Positions 8,931 through 18,288 are shown, numbered from the stretch's first letter. The stretch is 64,000 nt of DNA from JAKAGZ01 sp963783855 (GCA_963783855.1 CAWAPE010000003.1:62001-126000); one strand, 5' to 3'. Numbers and translations: made by a program. Notes: a model not told the origin generated them from the letters alone.

Positions 8931-10745
8931 ATGTACATACTAGGAATATCAGCTTTTTATCACGATAGTGCTGCCTGTCTTATTAAAGACGGCGAAATAA
9001 TATCTGCTGCCCAGGAAGAAAGATTCACGCGGAAAAAGCACGATCATAACTTCCCATTTAATGCAATTGAATTTTGTCTTAATCACAGCAAAATAAAAAT
9101 TAGTGATCTCCAATTAATAGCATTTTACGATAAACCATTTCTGAAATTTGAACGAATTCTCGAAAGTTATCTTAGTTATGCACCGAAAGGCATTAAGTCA
9201 TTTATCAAATCTATGCCTCTTTGGATAAAAGAAAAGCTCTGGATGAAAGAGTATATAAAGAATGAACTGAAGTATGAAGGCAAGATAATATTTCCCGAAC
9301 ATCACGAATCGCACGCGGCCTCTGCATTTTATCCCTCCCCGTTTGAGGAAGCAGCTATTTTAACAATGGATGGTGTTGGGGAGTGGACAACAACTAGCTT
9401 TGGAAGTGGCAGAAATAATAAAATTGACATACTGGCGGATATAAAATTTCCACATTCTCTTGGGCTTCTTTATTCTGCATTTACATATTATACAGGTTTT
9501 AAAGTAAATTCAGGTGAATATAAAGTAATGGGGTTGGCACCGTATGGTTCGCCTAAATATAAAGATTTAATTCTGCGTGAATTAATCGATGTTAAAGAGG
9601 ATGGTTCATTTAGATTAGATATGGAATATTTTGATTATGTTTTTGGGCTTACCATGACCAGCAAAAAATTTGATACTCTTTTCGGAGGCCCGGCACGAAA
9701 GCCTGAATCTAAGTTAACTCAAAAAGAAATGGACCTTGCCCGATCACTTCAGGATGTTACTGAGGAAATAGTCTTAAAATTAGGGAAACATGTATACAAA
9801 GAAACCGGATTAAAAAATCTTACAATGGCGGGGGGAGTAGCGCTGAATTGTGTAGCAAACGGAAAACTTCTTCGGGAAGGGCCGTTTGAAAATATCTGGA
9901 TCCAACCTGCTTCTGGTGATGCAGGTGGGGCACTCGGGGCTGCTCTTGTCGGCTGGTATAATTATTTGGGAAATCAAAGGAGTGTAACTCTAAATGATTC
10001 GCAAAAAGGATCTTATCTTGGACCGGAATTTTCAAACGATCAAATTTTAGAATTTCTTAACAAAAACGAGATTAAGTTTTCTGATATAAATACGGAAGAT
10101 ATTTCTCGAAAAGTATCTGGATTAATTGCACAGGAAAAAGTAATTGGCTGGTTTCAGGGGAGAATGGAATTCGGGCCAAGAGCACTTGGAGCAAGATCAA
10201 TTATTGGCGATGCGCGCTCCCCTAAAATGCAGGCCCAAATGAATTTGAAAATCAAATTCAGAGAAAGCTTTCGTCCTTTTGCACCATCTGTTCTCGCAGA
10301 CAAGATCTCAGAATATTTTGATATCGATGTGGAAAGCCCTTATATGCTTTTGGTAGCCAATTTAAAGATGGAAAAACAAAAGCAGATGAGTGAAGAGGAA
10401 AAGAAATTATTCGGGATACAGAAACTAAATATTATCAGGTCTGATATCCCGGCTGTTACTCATATTGATTATTCAGCCAGAATTCAATCGGTAAACGAGA
10501 GAACAAATAAACTTTATTACGATCTAATTAAGAAATTTGATGAAGATTATGGCTGTGGTGTAATAATAAATACTTCCTTTAATGTGAGAGGAGAGCCAAT
10601 TGTTTGTACCCCCGAAGACGCATATAAGTGTTTTATGAGAACGCAGATGGATTACTTAATGATAGGTAATTATTTATTGGATAAAAAAGAACAGGAAGAA
10701 TTAAAAGAGGATAAAGACTGGCGTGAAGAGTTTCAACTTGATTAG
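8931..10745 (+). CDS. Carbamoyltransferase (NodU/CmcH/TobZ family)
   Basis: The frame can be extended upstream, but the family begins at MYILGISAFYHDSAA, so the ATG at 8931 is chosen (604 residues). The N-terminal Kae1-like domain has HHESHAASAFYPSPF near residue 123, GEYKVMGLAPYG near residue 194 and GGVALNCVANG near residue 300. The C-terminal YrdC-like half has GRMEFGPRALGARSI near residue 409. The family uses carbamoyl phosphate and ATP to make carbamoyl-adenylate and O-carbamoylates sugars or natural products. An SxtJ-like membrane protein and a DUF5989 protein follow in the same direction, the usual three-gene arrangement. The acceptor is unknown. A cell-surface glycan is the natural guess because an SGNH protein is divergently encoded. 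Confidence 0.92.
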   Translation: MYILGISAFYHDSAACLIKDGEIISAAQEERFTRKKHDHNFPFNAIEFCLNHSKIKISDLQLIAFYDKPFLKFERILESYLSYAPKGIKSFIKSMPLWIKEKLWMKEYIKNELKYEGKIIFPEHHESHAASAFYPSPFEEAAILTMDGVGEWTTTSFGSGRNNKIDILADIKFPHSLGLLYSAFTYYTGFKVNSGEYKVMGLAPYGSPKYKDLILRELIDVKEDGSFRLDMEYFDYVFGLTMTSKKFDTLFGGPARKPESKLTQKEMDLARSLQDVTEEIVLKLGKHVYKETGLKNLTMAGGVALNCVANGKLLREGPFENIWIQPASGDAGGALGAALVGWYNYLGNQRSVTLNDSQKGSYLGPEFSNDQILEFLNKNEIKFSDINTEDISRKVSGLIAQEKVIGWFQGRMEFGPRALGARSIIGDARSPKMQAQMNLKIKFRESFRPFAPSVLADKISEYFDIDVESPYMLLVANLKMEKQKQMSEEEKKLFGIQKLNIIRSDIPAVTHIDYSARIQSVNERTNKLYYDLIKKFDEDYGCGVIINTSFNVRGEPIVCTPEDAYKCFMRTQMDYLMIGNYLLDKKEQEELKEDKDWREEFQLD

Positions 10746-10786
10746 AGTACTCTTAGACTCTAAGTGCTTTTAATAAAAAACATAAA

Positions 10787-11203
10787 ATGATAATAGACGA
10801 AATAAAAAATATAAAAGGATCTAAAAGGGACCTGAGAAAATTCGGTTTGACTGTTGGCCTTGTATTAATTGCAATAGCTGCCTTTTTATTCTGGAAGCAG
10901 AAGGGAAGTTATCCGATATTTACAATAATTGGTCTGTTTCTTATTGTCTCGGGTTTATTATTCCCACTTATATTAAGACCCCTTAATAAAGTCTGGATGA
11001 CATTAGCAATTTTAATGGGTTGGGTGATGACCAGGGTGATTCTCATAATTCTTTTCTTTATAGTCTTGACTCCATTATCTTTTGTTGCCAGAATATTTCG
11101 GAAAAAATTTCTTGATCTGGATATTGATAAGACAAAAGAAAGTTATTGGGAAATAAGAGAAAAAAAAGAAATCAATCCTGTTGAATATGAAAGACAATTT
11201 TAA
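10787..11203 (+). CDS. SxtJ-family small membrane protein
   Basis: 138 residues with four hydrophobic segments (about 20-36, 43-61, 68-84, 86-103) and a charged C-terminal tail rich in Lys and Glu. The segment KFGLTVGLVL at the start and the position 41 bp after a carbamoyltransferase match the SxtJ family, named from saxitoxin clusters but widespread beside O-carbamoyltransferases. Function is not established. It may tether or assist the carbamoyltransferase at the membrane. ATG start with an AT-rich leader and no clear Shine-Dalgarno. Confidence 0.75.
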   Translation: MIIDEIKNIKGSKRDLRKFGLTVGLVLIAIAAFLFWKQKGSYPIFTIIGLFLIVSGLLFPLILRPLNKVWMTLAILMGWVMTRVILIILFFIVLTPLSFVARIFRKKFLDLDIDKTKESYWEIREKKEINPVEYERQF

Positions 11204-11218
11204 ATTAAAGGGAGATAA

Positions 11219-11377
11219 ATGAGTAAACTTTCAATTTTATCCGAGTTGTGGCAATTTCTGAGGGTAAGGAAAAAGTGGTGGCTGGCTCCGATTTTAGTCC
11301 TTCTTTTGTTACTTGGCGGACTCATCATCCTGACACAAGGCTCAGCTCTGGCACCTTTTATTTATTCAATTTTCTGA
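11219..11377 (+). CDS. DUF5989 family small membrane protein
   Basis: 52 residues, easily missed because of its length. It reads MSKLSILSELWQFL, then RVRKKWWLAP, a leucine-rich membrane helix, and the conserved end LTQGSALAPFIYSIF. This pattern is the DUF5989 family, which is regularly found next to SxtJ and carbamoyltransferase genes. GGGAGA lies 5 bases before the ATG, and the gene is 15 bp after the SxtJ stop. The function is unknown. The Trp/Arg/Lys motif before the helix suggests a single-pass protein with its N-terminus in the cytoplasm. Confidence 0.85.
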   Translation: MSKLSILSELWQFLRVRKKWWLAPILVLLLLLGGLIILTQGSALAPFIYSIF

Positions 11378-11383
11378 TGTGAT

Positions 11384-11417
11384 AGTTAAGGATCACAACT
11401 ATTTGTGATCCTTAACT
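11384..11417. terminator. Perfect 15-bp hairpin terminator between convergent genes
   Basis: AGTTAAGGATCACAA pairs perfectly with TTGTGATCCTTAACT around a 4-base loop. It lies 6 bp after the DUF5989 stop and 6 bp before the 3' end of the minus-strand GH13 gene. It lacks long T runs, so it is a stem-type bidirectional terminator or mRNA end stabiliser. Confidence 0.65.
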
Positions 11418-11423
11418 GAAATG

Positions 11424-13268
11424 TTACTTTAGTATTGCTACTCCGTAAGCTGGAAGTACGAGCTTGTAGTTATTATTAATTTGTGAGATTTCATTTCCCG
11501 TAAGCAGATCTTTAATTATTCCCAGGTGTTTATCAAACTTTTTCATATTAAGTGTTAATTCCGAAATTTCCGGGTTATTATTAACAATTATTAAATAGGT
11601 ATTGCCATTCAATGTTCTGCTGTAACCTAAAAATTTATTTGTGTTATCAGTTAAAAAGAAATTAAGATCGCCGAGTGCAAGTGCCTTATTATTTTCTCTT
11701 ATATAGATTAATTTTTTATACCAGTTAAATAAATCATTATCAAAATAAACTGAATCGGCAGGTCGTTTTCTACCTAATGGATCAACTGATTCGGTTTCAT
11801 ATTTCTCACCTGGCCATACCATTGGCTTTCTGCAATCAGGATCATCACCACCCCACATACCTGCTTCATCTCCATAATAAACCATTGGCGCTCCCGGCAT
11901 TGTCATCTGGATTGCAACAGCTAGTTTTTGTCTTTCAATCTCAAGCTTATTGGGTTTTCTTTCATCATAATATTTATTGTCTTTAGCGCTTGCATTATGG
12001 TCATACCATCGGTCGGGATTAACCATTTGAGATGAAAGCCTGTCTACATCGTGACTATCCATTAAATTTTGCAGCGCATAGAAATTTTCTTTTGGATAAT
12101 CTCTCTGCAGAACTTTAATGCTATCTGCAAATGCAGAAGGTGTTATTTGTTCTTTTTGATCTGCAATAAATTTTTTAACGGCCCTTGCAAATTTGTAATT
12201 CATAACTCCATCGAATGAATCTCCCTGGAGCCAGGGAGATGCGTTAAACATTTCGTTAATCGACCAGTTGTCCCACCAAATTTCGCCTGTTATATAAGCA
12301 TTAGGATTTTCTTGCTTAACCCATGTTCTAAACATTCGCCAGAAATTTAGATTTACTTTCTCTGCCACATCAAGACGCCATCCGTCAATTCCATCGGAGG
12401 GATCTCCGTCTTTATTAGGGTCCATCCATTTTTTTATTATTGAATGAATATGCTCACCAAAATCTTTTTCGAGTCCATACTTAGGATCTTTTTTTATCTC
12501 AGGTAAATCTTTAACACCATTCCAACCTTCATATTCAAATTCATTTTGCGGTGTTTCTGGATTATCCCAGGATTTTATCTTAAACCAGTTTTTATACTTT
12601 GATTTTTGTTGATTTTTAACAACATCTTTGAACGCCCAGAATGTTGTACCGACATGATTAAATACACCGTCAATAATTACTTTCATCCCCATTTTATGAC
12701 ATTTATTTATGAGCTCTAAAAACAAACGGTCTGCTGAAGTCCATTTCCAGGTTTCAGGATCGCCCGGATTTTCTGATGCCCAAATTTTTTCATCTAGCTT
12801 AGGATTTGGCCCAAAGTTATTATCAATATGATGATACATACCCGTATCATATTTATGATGAGATGGTGATTCAAAGAGCGGGTTAAAATATATAGCTGTG
12901 ATACCGAGTTTTTTAAGATAATCCAGATGATCAATTACTCCCTGTAGGTCGCCGCCGTATCTTCTTACACCTGAATTCCAGTAAAAGTCATGCCCGTTAG
13001 CTGCTTCCCAGGACTGGAGTTTAAACCAGTCAGATGTCCAGGGTGAAATTTCCCATCCATTAGGGGTACGATACGGCCATGCACCCTCCATATCGTGTGG
13101 TGTTGGGTCATTGCTTTTATCACCATTCGCAAATCTTTCAGGGAATATCTGATACCAGACTGCAGTCTTTGTCCATTCCGGTACTCTTGGTATTTTCCTA
13201 CTTTTATGACTGCCTGTAAAGCCGAATGATAAGAGTAAGATTACAATTATTGAAAATATTTTTTTCAT
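11424..13268 (-). CDS. Secreted GH13 alpha-amylase / neopullulanase-type hydrolase
   Basis: 614 residues with an N-terminal signal peptide (hydrophobic stretch ending near SFGFTGS). GH13 signatures in order: AVWYQIFPERFANGD near residue 36, YGGDLQGVIDHLDYL, GVFNHVG near residue 200, DGWRLDVAEKV near residue 294 (nucleophile Asp), ITGEIWWDN near residue 327 (acid/base Glu) and MDSHDVDRLSS near residue 404 (third Asp). All three catalytic residues are present. The aspartate-rich insert DPNKDGDPSDG may bind calcium. Long substrate-specific inserts and YYGDEAGMWGGDDPDCRKPM are typical of cyclomaltodextrinase/neopullulanase-like enzymes. It is the second gene of a two-gene operon, 5 bp after another GH13 enzyme. 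Role: breakdown of starch- or glycogen-like polymers outside the cytoplasm. Confidence 0.92.
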   Translation of the reverse strand: MKKIFSIIVILLLSFGFTGSHKSRKIPRVPEWTKTAVWYQIFPERFANGDKSNDPTPHDMEGAWPYRTPNGWEISPWTSDWFKLQSWEAANGHDFYWNSGVRRYGGDLQGVIDHLDYLKKLGITAIYFNPLFESPSHHKYDTGMYHHIDNNFGPNPKLDEKIWASENPGDPETWKWTSADRLFLELINKCHKMGMKVIIDGVFNHVGTTFWAFKDVVKNQQKSKYKNWFKIKSWDNPETPQNEFEYEGWNGVKDLPEIKKDPKYGLEKDFGEHIHSIIKKWMDPNKDGDPSDGIDGWRLDVAEKVNLNFWRMFRTWVKQENPNAYITGEIWWDNWSINEMFNASPWLQGDSFDGVMNYKFARAVKKFIADQKEQITPSAFADSIKVLQRDYPKENFYALQNLMDSHDVDRLSSQMVNPDRWYDHNASAKDNKYYDERKPNKLEIERQKLAVAIQMTMPGAPMVYYGDEAGMWGGDDPDCRKPMVWPGEKYETESVDPLGRKRPADSVYFDNDLFNWYKKLIYIRENNKALALGDLNFFLTDNTNKFLGYSRTLNGNTYLIIVNNNPEISELTLNMKKFDKHLGIIKDLLTGNEISQINNNYKLVLPAYGVAILK

Positions 13269-13273
13269 AATTC

Positions 13274-15682
13274 TTATTCCCCCAATTTAAGAAATCTGTA
13301 TCCTAGTCCATTTACAAGAATACTTGCCATATTATCTGTGACAGAAATTTTATCACCTGATATCAGATCAGTAATATTTTTTGTCCCATAATAAACTGGT
13401 AAAGTTAGATTTACTGTTTGGTTATTAAGGTTTTTATTTAGTATAACCATAACGCGTTCATTCATATCTGAACGTACAAAAACAAAAATATTTTTATCTG
13501 CCTCTATAGAATAATAATCACCGTAGCGAAGTGCGGGATGTGCTCTTCTAATCTGGATTAATTTTCTAATATCATAAAGATTTTCTTTTTCAGCATTATC
13601 TAATTGATTTCCGAATCTCATCATTCTTCTGTTATCAGGATCAGCCGCACCGGTCATTCCAATTTCATCACCGTAATATATTGTCGGAATTCCAGGAATT
13701 GATAAAAGATATGCCAGGTACAATTTTTCTTTTTTATAGCTGCTGCTGTGATCAACTTTAGGTGGATTATTCCATCCAATTTCAATTGAATTGGGATCGT
13801 TAATTTTCAGGTCATTGTCAGCATAAGCCAAAAATCTATCCTTATCCTGACTGTCCATAATATTTCCCATTAAGTTATTATAGCCAAAAATTTCCAGGCC
13901 TTTTTTTAATTCTTTGTCTAAGCGTGAGAATGAAGCGGTGCTATCTAAAAAAGTAGGGATTGCTACATCGTATAAATTAAAATTAAATTGTGCTGGCAAC
14001 TGCCCATTATTTACATATGACTTAACAAGATCATAACTACCAAATGTTTCGCCCATTTGAAATACTTCTTTTTTCTGTGGTATTTCAACTTCTTTCTTCA
14101 ATTTTCTGTTAAGTGCCCGCCAGAAATTATTTGGTATGTGTTTTACTGCATCTTGTCTGAAGCCATCAGCTCCAGTTGTTTCCAGCCACCAGATTGAATC
14201 ATCAGTTACAGCGTTCACTGCATCTTTTGAATCTATGAAATCGAATGTTGGCATAAATGGCTCGAACCAGGTTGTTAATCGGTGTTCATCCCATATTCTT
14301 AAATTCAGCCGGCCATCGGGTAATTTAAGATGACCGAACCAATCACGATGTTCCTTAAAATAAGGATGTTCCTGGTGTACGTGATGAGCTACAATATCAA
14401 GGAGTACTTTTACATTATGTTTATGGGCAGTATTTATCAGTTCCTTTAATTTAGCCATCGATCCGAATTCCTCTTCAACAGAACGTGGCTTAACTGGCCA
14501 GTAGCCGTGGTAGCCTGAAAACCATCTGTGGGGTTTTGGAAATTCTCTGAACGCGTGATTTGTGTTATCGTAAACCGGTGAGATCCATAAAGTATTTATA
14601 CCGAGTGAATCAAAATAACCGGCATTGAATTTATTTATAAGGCCTTGGAAGTCTCCTCCCATGTAATTTGCTTTGTCAAATAATGAATCCTGCTTAATTG
14701 GTTTATTTAAAGTTTTATCGCCATCGCTAAATCGATCGATTAATGTTGAATAAATAATTGCGTCGTGCCAGGTGAAATGTTTCTTATCACTACCAGCTGG
14801 CTTCCCGTTAAATAAAATAATTGTCTGTACATTTGTTGATTGTCCGTTTTGTGTAACGGCTAACCTTAGGGTACACTTACCTTTAAGCTTCGATACCGGC
14901 AAGGAGATATCAATTTTGTTATTTGATATCGTGATGTATTCTGAAGGGATTAAATTATTATTTAGCAGGGGAATTATGTTTGCCCTGGAAATATTTCCTT
15001 CTCTCCCTTTATTCTCATAAATAAATGAGAAAATACTTTCATCTTTTAAAAGTTTATTTCCCTTAATAAAAAGAAATGGAGTAGTCTTATGTTTTGCCTC
15101 TACTGTAAGAACAGAATTGTAATCACCCATCCCGTTTGGAATTTTATCAGGATTTGTTGGATCAATTAGTTCATTTCCATCAGCAAAAAACTTGTATTGA
15201 TACCTGCCGGGTTCCAGGGGAATGGAAATACTATAAACTCCATTTTCATCTTTCATCTCCAGTTCTGAACGGTTCCAGCTATTAAAACTTCCAAAGAGAA
15301 AAACTTTTTTATAATTTCTCTCTGATTTAAACGTAAATTTTAGTATCTGATCCTTGTTTACCCTAACGGGTAATTGATAATCCTTATCATTAAATACTAA
15401 CCCAATCAAACTCATTCCTTCAAAGTTTTTATCCGGTGTAATTAACAATTTGGTATTATCATAATTGTATTTTACTTCTATTGAATTACTACTTGTGAAT
15501 TTCAGATTATCATATTTATGTGAGTAAAACACATCTGATATTAAAACAGAATCGGTATTACCTGATGTCAGGTTTATTGTCTTTATTAGATCGGAAATTT
15601 CCTGAGCCTTACCTTCAGGTAAAAGCAGCCCAGTTAAAAAGAATAAAAGAAAGACAATCCTGGTTTGATTCTTAATCTTCAT
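13274..15682 (-). CDS. Secreted GH13 alpha-amylase family enzyme with CBM48-like N-terminal module
   Basis: 802 residues. The signal peptide ends at EGKAQ. A CBM48/AMPK-type glycogen-binding module spans about residues 115-195 (VFLFGSFNSWNRSELEM, PGRYQYKFFADG). The GH13 barrel follows from about residue 305 (IIYSTLIDRFSDGD, then LLDIVAHHVH), with nucleophile motif DGFRQDAVKH near residue 509, acid/base motif FQMGETFGSYD near residue 545 and MDSQDKDR near residue 609. In the third motif the usual N/SHD is SQD, so His is replaced by Gln while Asp is kept. That substitution could change specificity and is worth noting. A beta-sandwich C domain ends the protein. AAGGAG precedes the start, and the partner GH13 gene follows by 5 bp. 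Confidence 0.9.
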   Translation of the reverse strand: MKIKNQTRIVFLLFFLTGLLLPEGKAQEISDLIKTINLTSGNTDSVLISDVFYSHKYDNLKFTSSNSIEVKYNYDNTKLLITPDKNFEGMSLIGLVFNDKDYQLPVRVNKDQILKFTFKSERNYKKVFLFGSFNSWNRSELEMKDENGVYSISIPLEPGRYQYKFFADGNELIDPTNPDKIPNGMGDYNSVLTVEAKHKTTPFLFIKGNKLLKDESIFSFIYENKGREGNISRANIIPLLNNNLIPSEYITISNNKIDISLPVSKLKGKCTLRLAVTQNGQSTNVQTIILFNGKPAGSDKKHFTWHDAIIYSTLIDRFSDGDKTLNKPIKQDSLFDKANYMGGDFQGLINKFNAGYFDSLGINTLWISPVYDNTNHAFREFPKPHRWFSGYHGYWPVKPRSVEEEFGSMAKLKELINTAHKHNVKVLLDIVAHHVHQEHPYFKEHRDWFGHLKLPDGRLNLRIWDEHRLTTWFEPFMPTFDFIDSKDAVNAVTDDSIWWLETTGADGFRQDAVKHIPNNFWRALNRKLKKEVEIPQKKEVFQMGETFGSYDLVKSYVNNGQLPAQFNFNLYDVAIPTFLDSTASFSRLDKELKKGLEIFGYNNLMGNIMDSQDKDRFLAYADNDLKINDPNSIEIGWNNPPKVDHSSSYKKEKLYLAYLLSIPGIPTIYYGDEIGMTGAADPDNRRMMRFGNQLDNAEKENLYDIRKLIQIRRAHPALRYGDYYSIEADKNIFVFVRSDMNERVMVILNKNLNNQTVNLTLPVYYGTKNITDLISGDKISVTDNMASILVNGLGYRFLKLGE

Positions 15683-16174
15683 TTCAAAGCTCCTTGGTTA
15701 ACTGTAAATTTTGGGAATCGATACCAACAGGGGAATAAAAATCAGGTGCAAATGCAGTATCTGTTCTCCATAGTCCATTTATATGTAATGAGTTATGGTA
15801 AGTGAAAATTCATATTAAAATCTGGTGTTTATTAAGATTTATTATAAAATATAAGTGAAAACCGATCTAAAAATAACTATCCATTTAGGGTGTTTATTTG
15901 AGAAAAAAGTGATTAAGTACTTATTTAAAGGGTATTACGCATATTTTGTATGATGTTCTTGCGATAGGTAAATAAAAACCTTGCCACGAGTGACTGCAAG
16001 CATTTTTGTCCCATTATTTAAACATTTAGCAGTGAAATACCTTGTTAATACCAATCACATTTGATTTAATTTAAATAACTCCTTATACTAAAAACATCGG
16101 GAGTTTTCCACCTTTTATTACTTACGAGCTAAACTTGTTGAAAAAATACAAGGTGGCTTTTAATATGAATAAAA
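15683..16174. other. 492-bp intergenic region, divergent promoters
   Basis: No open frame or RNA gene was recognised between the GH13 operon (leftward) and the MltF-like gene (rightward). The region is very AT-rich and must hold both promoters, but I could not single out a convincing TTG / TAnnTTTG pair for either. Confidence 0.6.
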
Positions 16175-17557
16175 ATGAATACAAATAATAAAATGGACTA
16201 TAAGAAAATTCTTTATATAATTGGCGGCGTATTCTCTATAGTGATATTATATCTACTATTTTTCCCTTCATCCAAACCCGGTATGAAGGAGCTTAAAAAG
16301 CAAATTAATAACAAGAAAAAACTTACAGTTTTAATAAGGAATTCACCATCAGTTTATTATGAAGGTGTAGATGGGCCAACAGGTTTTGAGTATGACCTTG
16401 TAAAAGCACTTGCAGATTCCCTGGGTATGCAACTTGAACTTAAAGTGTATTATAACGTAAATGAAGTATTAGACGCAATAAATAATGGAGAAGGTGATTT
16501 AGCCTCTGCAGCAATTACTATTACAGATGAAAGAGAAGATAAATATGATTTCAGTGAACCATACCAGACAGTACAGCAGCAGGTTATTTATAAAAGAGGA
16601 AATAGATTCCCTGATTCATTATCAGATCTTGTTAACTTTAATATTTTAGTGAGTAACAGCAGCAGCTATGACCAGAGGCTAAATGAACTAAAAGAGGAAT
16701 ATCCTAAACTAACCTGGAAAACAACGGATGAACTTTCAACAGAACAAATTCTGGAAAAAGTATCTAAAGGTGAGGTTGAGTGTACAATTGCCGATAACAA
16801 CTTATTTGCTATCAATCAAAGATATTTTCCCGGGCTTGAAGCCGCAATTCCAATTAGTGAGGAACAGCCCTTAGGATTTGTGATAAATAAAAAGAATAAG
16901 GATTTACAAAAATATATAAATCTGTGGCTGGAGAAATTTGTAAGAGAAAAAGAAATGGCTGTTTTAAGAGACAGATATTATGGGCATATAAACATTTTTG
17001 ATTACGTAGACATCAGGGCTTTTCATAAAAGAATTAATACAAGGCTTCCCCGGTATAAAAAACTTTTTAAGAGAGCGGGAAATAGAAATGATATCCCCTG
17101 GAAATTGCTGGCCGCCCAGGCGTACCAGGAATCGCACTGGAACCCGGAAGCTGAAAGCCCGACTGGTGTTAGGGGAATAATGATGCTAACCCAAAATACA
17201 GCCAGGTCACTTGGAGTTCCTGATCGACTTAATCCCGCAGCAAGTATTTTAGGCGGGGCAAAATATTTGAAGCGGCTGGAAAAAATTGTACCCGATGATT
17301 TTAATGAAGATGATAAAATATTCTATTCCCTGGCTGCTTATAATGTTGGAATGGGACATATGAAGGATGCACTCCGTCTTGCTAAAAGGCTGGGGTATGA
17401 TTACACAACCTGGAAAGGGTTAAAGAAAACACTACCGCTGTTAAGTAATAAAAAATATTATAAAACTTTGGAATATGGTTATGCACGAGGCACCGAGCCG
17501 GTCAGGTATATAAACAGGATTCAAAATTACACTGAAATACTTGAACAGAAATTGTAA
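16175..17557 (+). CDS. mltF: Membrane-bound lytic murein transglycosylase F-like (SBP_bac_3 + SLT)
   Basis: 460 residues. One membrane helix at about 10-28 is followed by a periplasmic solute-binding domain (SBP_bac_3, about 47-275: LTVLIRNSPSVYYEG, GFEYDLVKALADSLG, SAAITITDERE), then an SLT lysozyme-like domain from about 295. The catalytic Glu is in AQAYQESHWNP near residue 318, followed by GVRGIMMLTQNTA and AAYNVGMGHM. This two-domain layout is the MltF family, which cleaves peptidoglycan non-hydrolytically. In MltF the binding domain senses muropeptides and controls the catalytic domain. The assignment rests on domain order and motifs. The gene is a single transcription unit. Confidence 0.9.
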   Translation: MNTNNKMDYKKILYIIGGVFSIVILYLLFFPSSKPGMKELKKQINNKKKLTVLIRNSPSVYYEGVDGPTGFEYDLVKALADSLGMQLELKVYYNVNEVLDAINNGEGDLASAAITITDEREDKYDFSEPYQTVQQQVIYKRGNRFPDSLSDLVNFNILVSNSSSYDQRLNELKEEYPKLTWKTTDELSTEQILEKVSKGEVECTIADNNLFAINQRYFPGLEAAIPISEEQPLGFVINKKNKDLQKYINLWLEKFVREKEMAVLRDRYYGHINIFDYVDIRAFHKRINTRLPRYKKLFKRAGNRNDIPWKLLAAQAYQESHWNPEAESPTGVRGIMMLTQNTARSLGVPDRLNPAASILGGAKYLKRLEKIVPDDFNEDDKIFYSLAAYNVGMGHMKDALRLAKRLGYDYTTWKGLKKTLPLLSNKKYYKTLEYGYARGTEPVRYINRIQNYTEILEQKL

Positions 17558-17753
17558 TTATATCTTTGATTATTATTACACTAAAAAGCCCGAGTATCAC
17601 TTAATTCCCCATACCAGAGGTTTCAATAAATAGTTGTGGTGAGACGGAGATCTATTGTTTTTAACTAAATTTGGCTCAATTAAATACTTTCCATTTGAAA
17701 TTGATTATTAATTTTATTATTTAATTAAAAAAAGTTTAATATCTTAATGTGAG

Positions 17754-18065
17754 ATGATGATGAAAAAAAATATTAAAAACCCCAAGCTGTACGCTCAGAA
17801 TATCAGAGCAAGTTTTCAAAAATTTCTTGGTTTTTATCAGCACAATACTGTGTTAGGAAGCGAAAAAGAAAAAATGCGGAAACTAATGGTTAATAAAGCT
17901 AAGGAAGTAATAAAGTCACCAGATAAAAAGATTGTAGAAACCTTTGCCGGTAATAAATCAAACCAAACGAGATTGAGACTGGTAAGGCTTTTTAATAAAG
18001 AAAAGGAAATTGAAAAAGAAGGTAAAATTATTAAAGAAAAGTTTAAGAGGTTATTAGAAGAATAG
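17754..18065 (+). CDS. Small basic hypothetical protein
   Basis: 103 residues, strongly charged, with alternating Lys/Glu segments (about residues 75-100) that predict long helices or a short coiled coil. It has no signal peptide, membrane segment or Cys residues. Three ATGs in a row (17754, 17757, 17760) precede the frame without a clear Shine-Dalgarno. I do not recognise the family. It is probably a real gene because codon use is typical and the frame fills the space, but the support is modest. It lies just outside the proposed tRNA-bounded block. Confidence 0.5.
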   Translation: MMMKKNIKNPKLYAQNIRASFQKFLGFYQHNTVLGSEKEKMRKLMVNKAKEVIKSPDKKIVETFAGNKSNQTRLRLVRLFNKEKEIEKEGKIIKEKFKRLLEE

Positions 18066-18164
18066 AGTAGTTGGATCAACCTTCATAGCTGGTAACATTA
18101 ATTAATGAGCACGTTAAAATCTGTTTCTATTGTCTCATGGTTAGATTATGATATAGTCAAGGAA

Positions 18165-18205
18165 AGCCGAAACTGATCTGAACAGATCAATTTCGGCTAT
18201 TTTTA
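18165..18205. terminator. Strong hairpin next to the tRNA-Ser 3'-end copy
   Basis: AGCCGAAACTGATCTG and CAGATCAATTTCGGCT pair over 16 positions with one mismatch and a 2-base loop, followed by TATTTTTA. On the minus strand it lies directly after the tRNA-Ser 3'-end copy, the place where the tRNA terminator would have been before an insertion. Confidence 0.6.
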
Positions 18206-18220
18206 TATGCGGAGAGTCAG
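18198..18220. repeat. Imperfect direct repeat of tRNA-Ser 3' end (attachment-site-like)
   Basis: These 23 bases match 35624-35646 at 21 positions, in the same orientation: an 8-base TATTTTTA block, two mismatches, then 13 identical bases (TGCGGAGAGTCAG) covering the tRNA acceptor-stem 3' side. The match stops inside the T-arm side. This is the expected trace of site-specific integration into a tRNA 3' end. Confidence 0.55.
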
Positions 18221-18277
18221 AAAGGAGTTGCTGCCTTTGTTCTTAGTATATTATCAAAGCTTTAGATAAGGTTTTGA

Positions 18278-18288
18278 CCCCCCCCCCC
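18278..18288. repeat. Homopolymer tract of 11 C
   Basis: An uninterrupted run of 11 cytosines in AT-rich non-coding DNA, flanked by GA on the left and AAAA on the right. It is not inside a gene. It could be a slippage-prone tract or a sequencing or assembly artefact. Confidence 0.8.

Noticed and set aside
11384..11417. A small regulatory RNA
   Set aside because: A perfect 15-bp stem between two convergent stops is sufficiently explained as a shared transcript end.
18198..18220. A second complete tRNA-Ser gene
   Set aside because: Only the acceptor-stem 3' side matches; the T-arm, anticodon arm and 5' half are absent.
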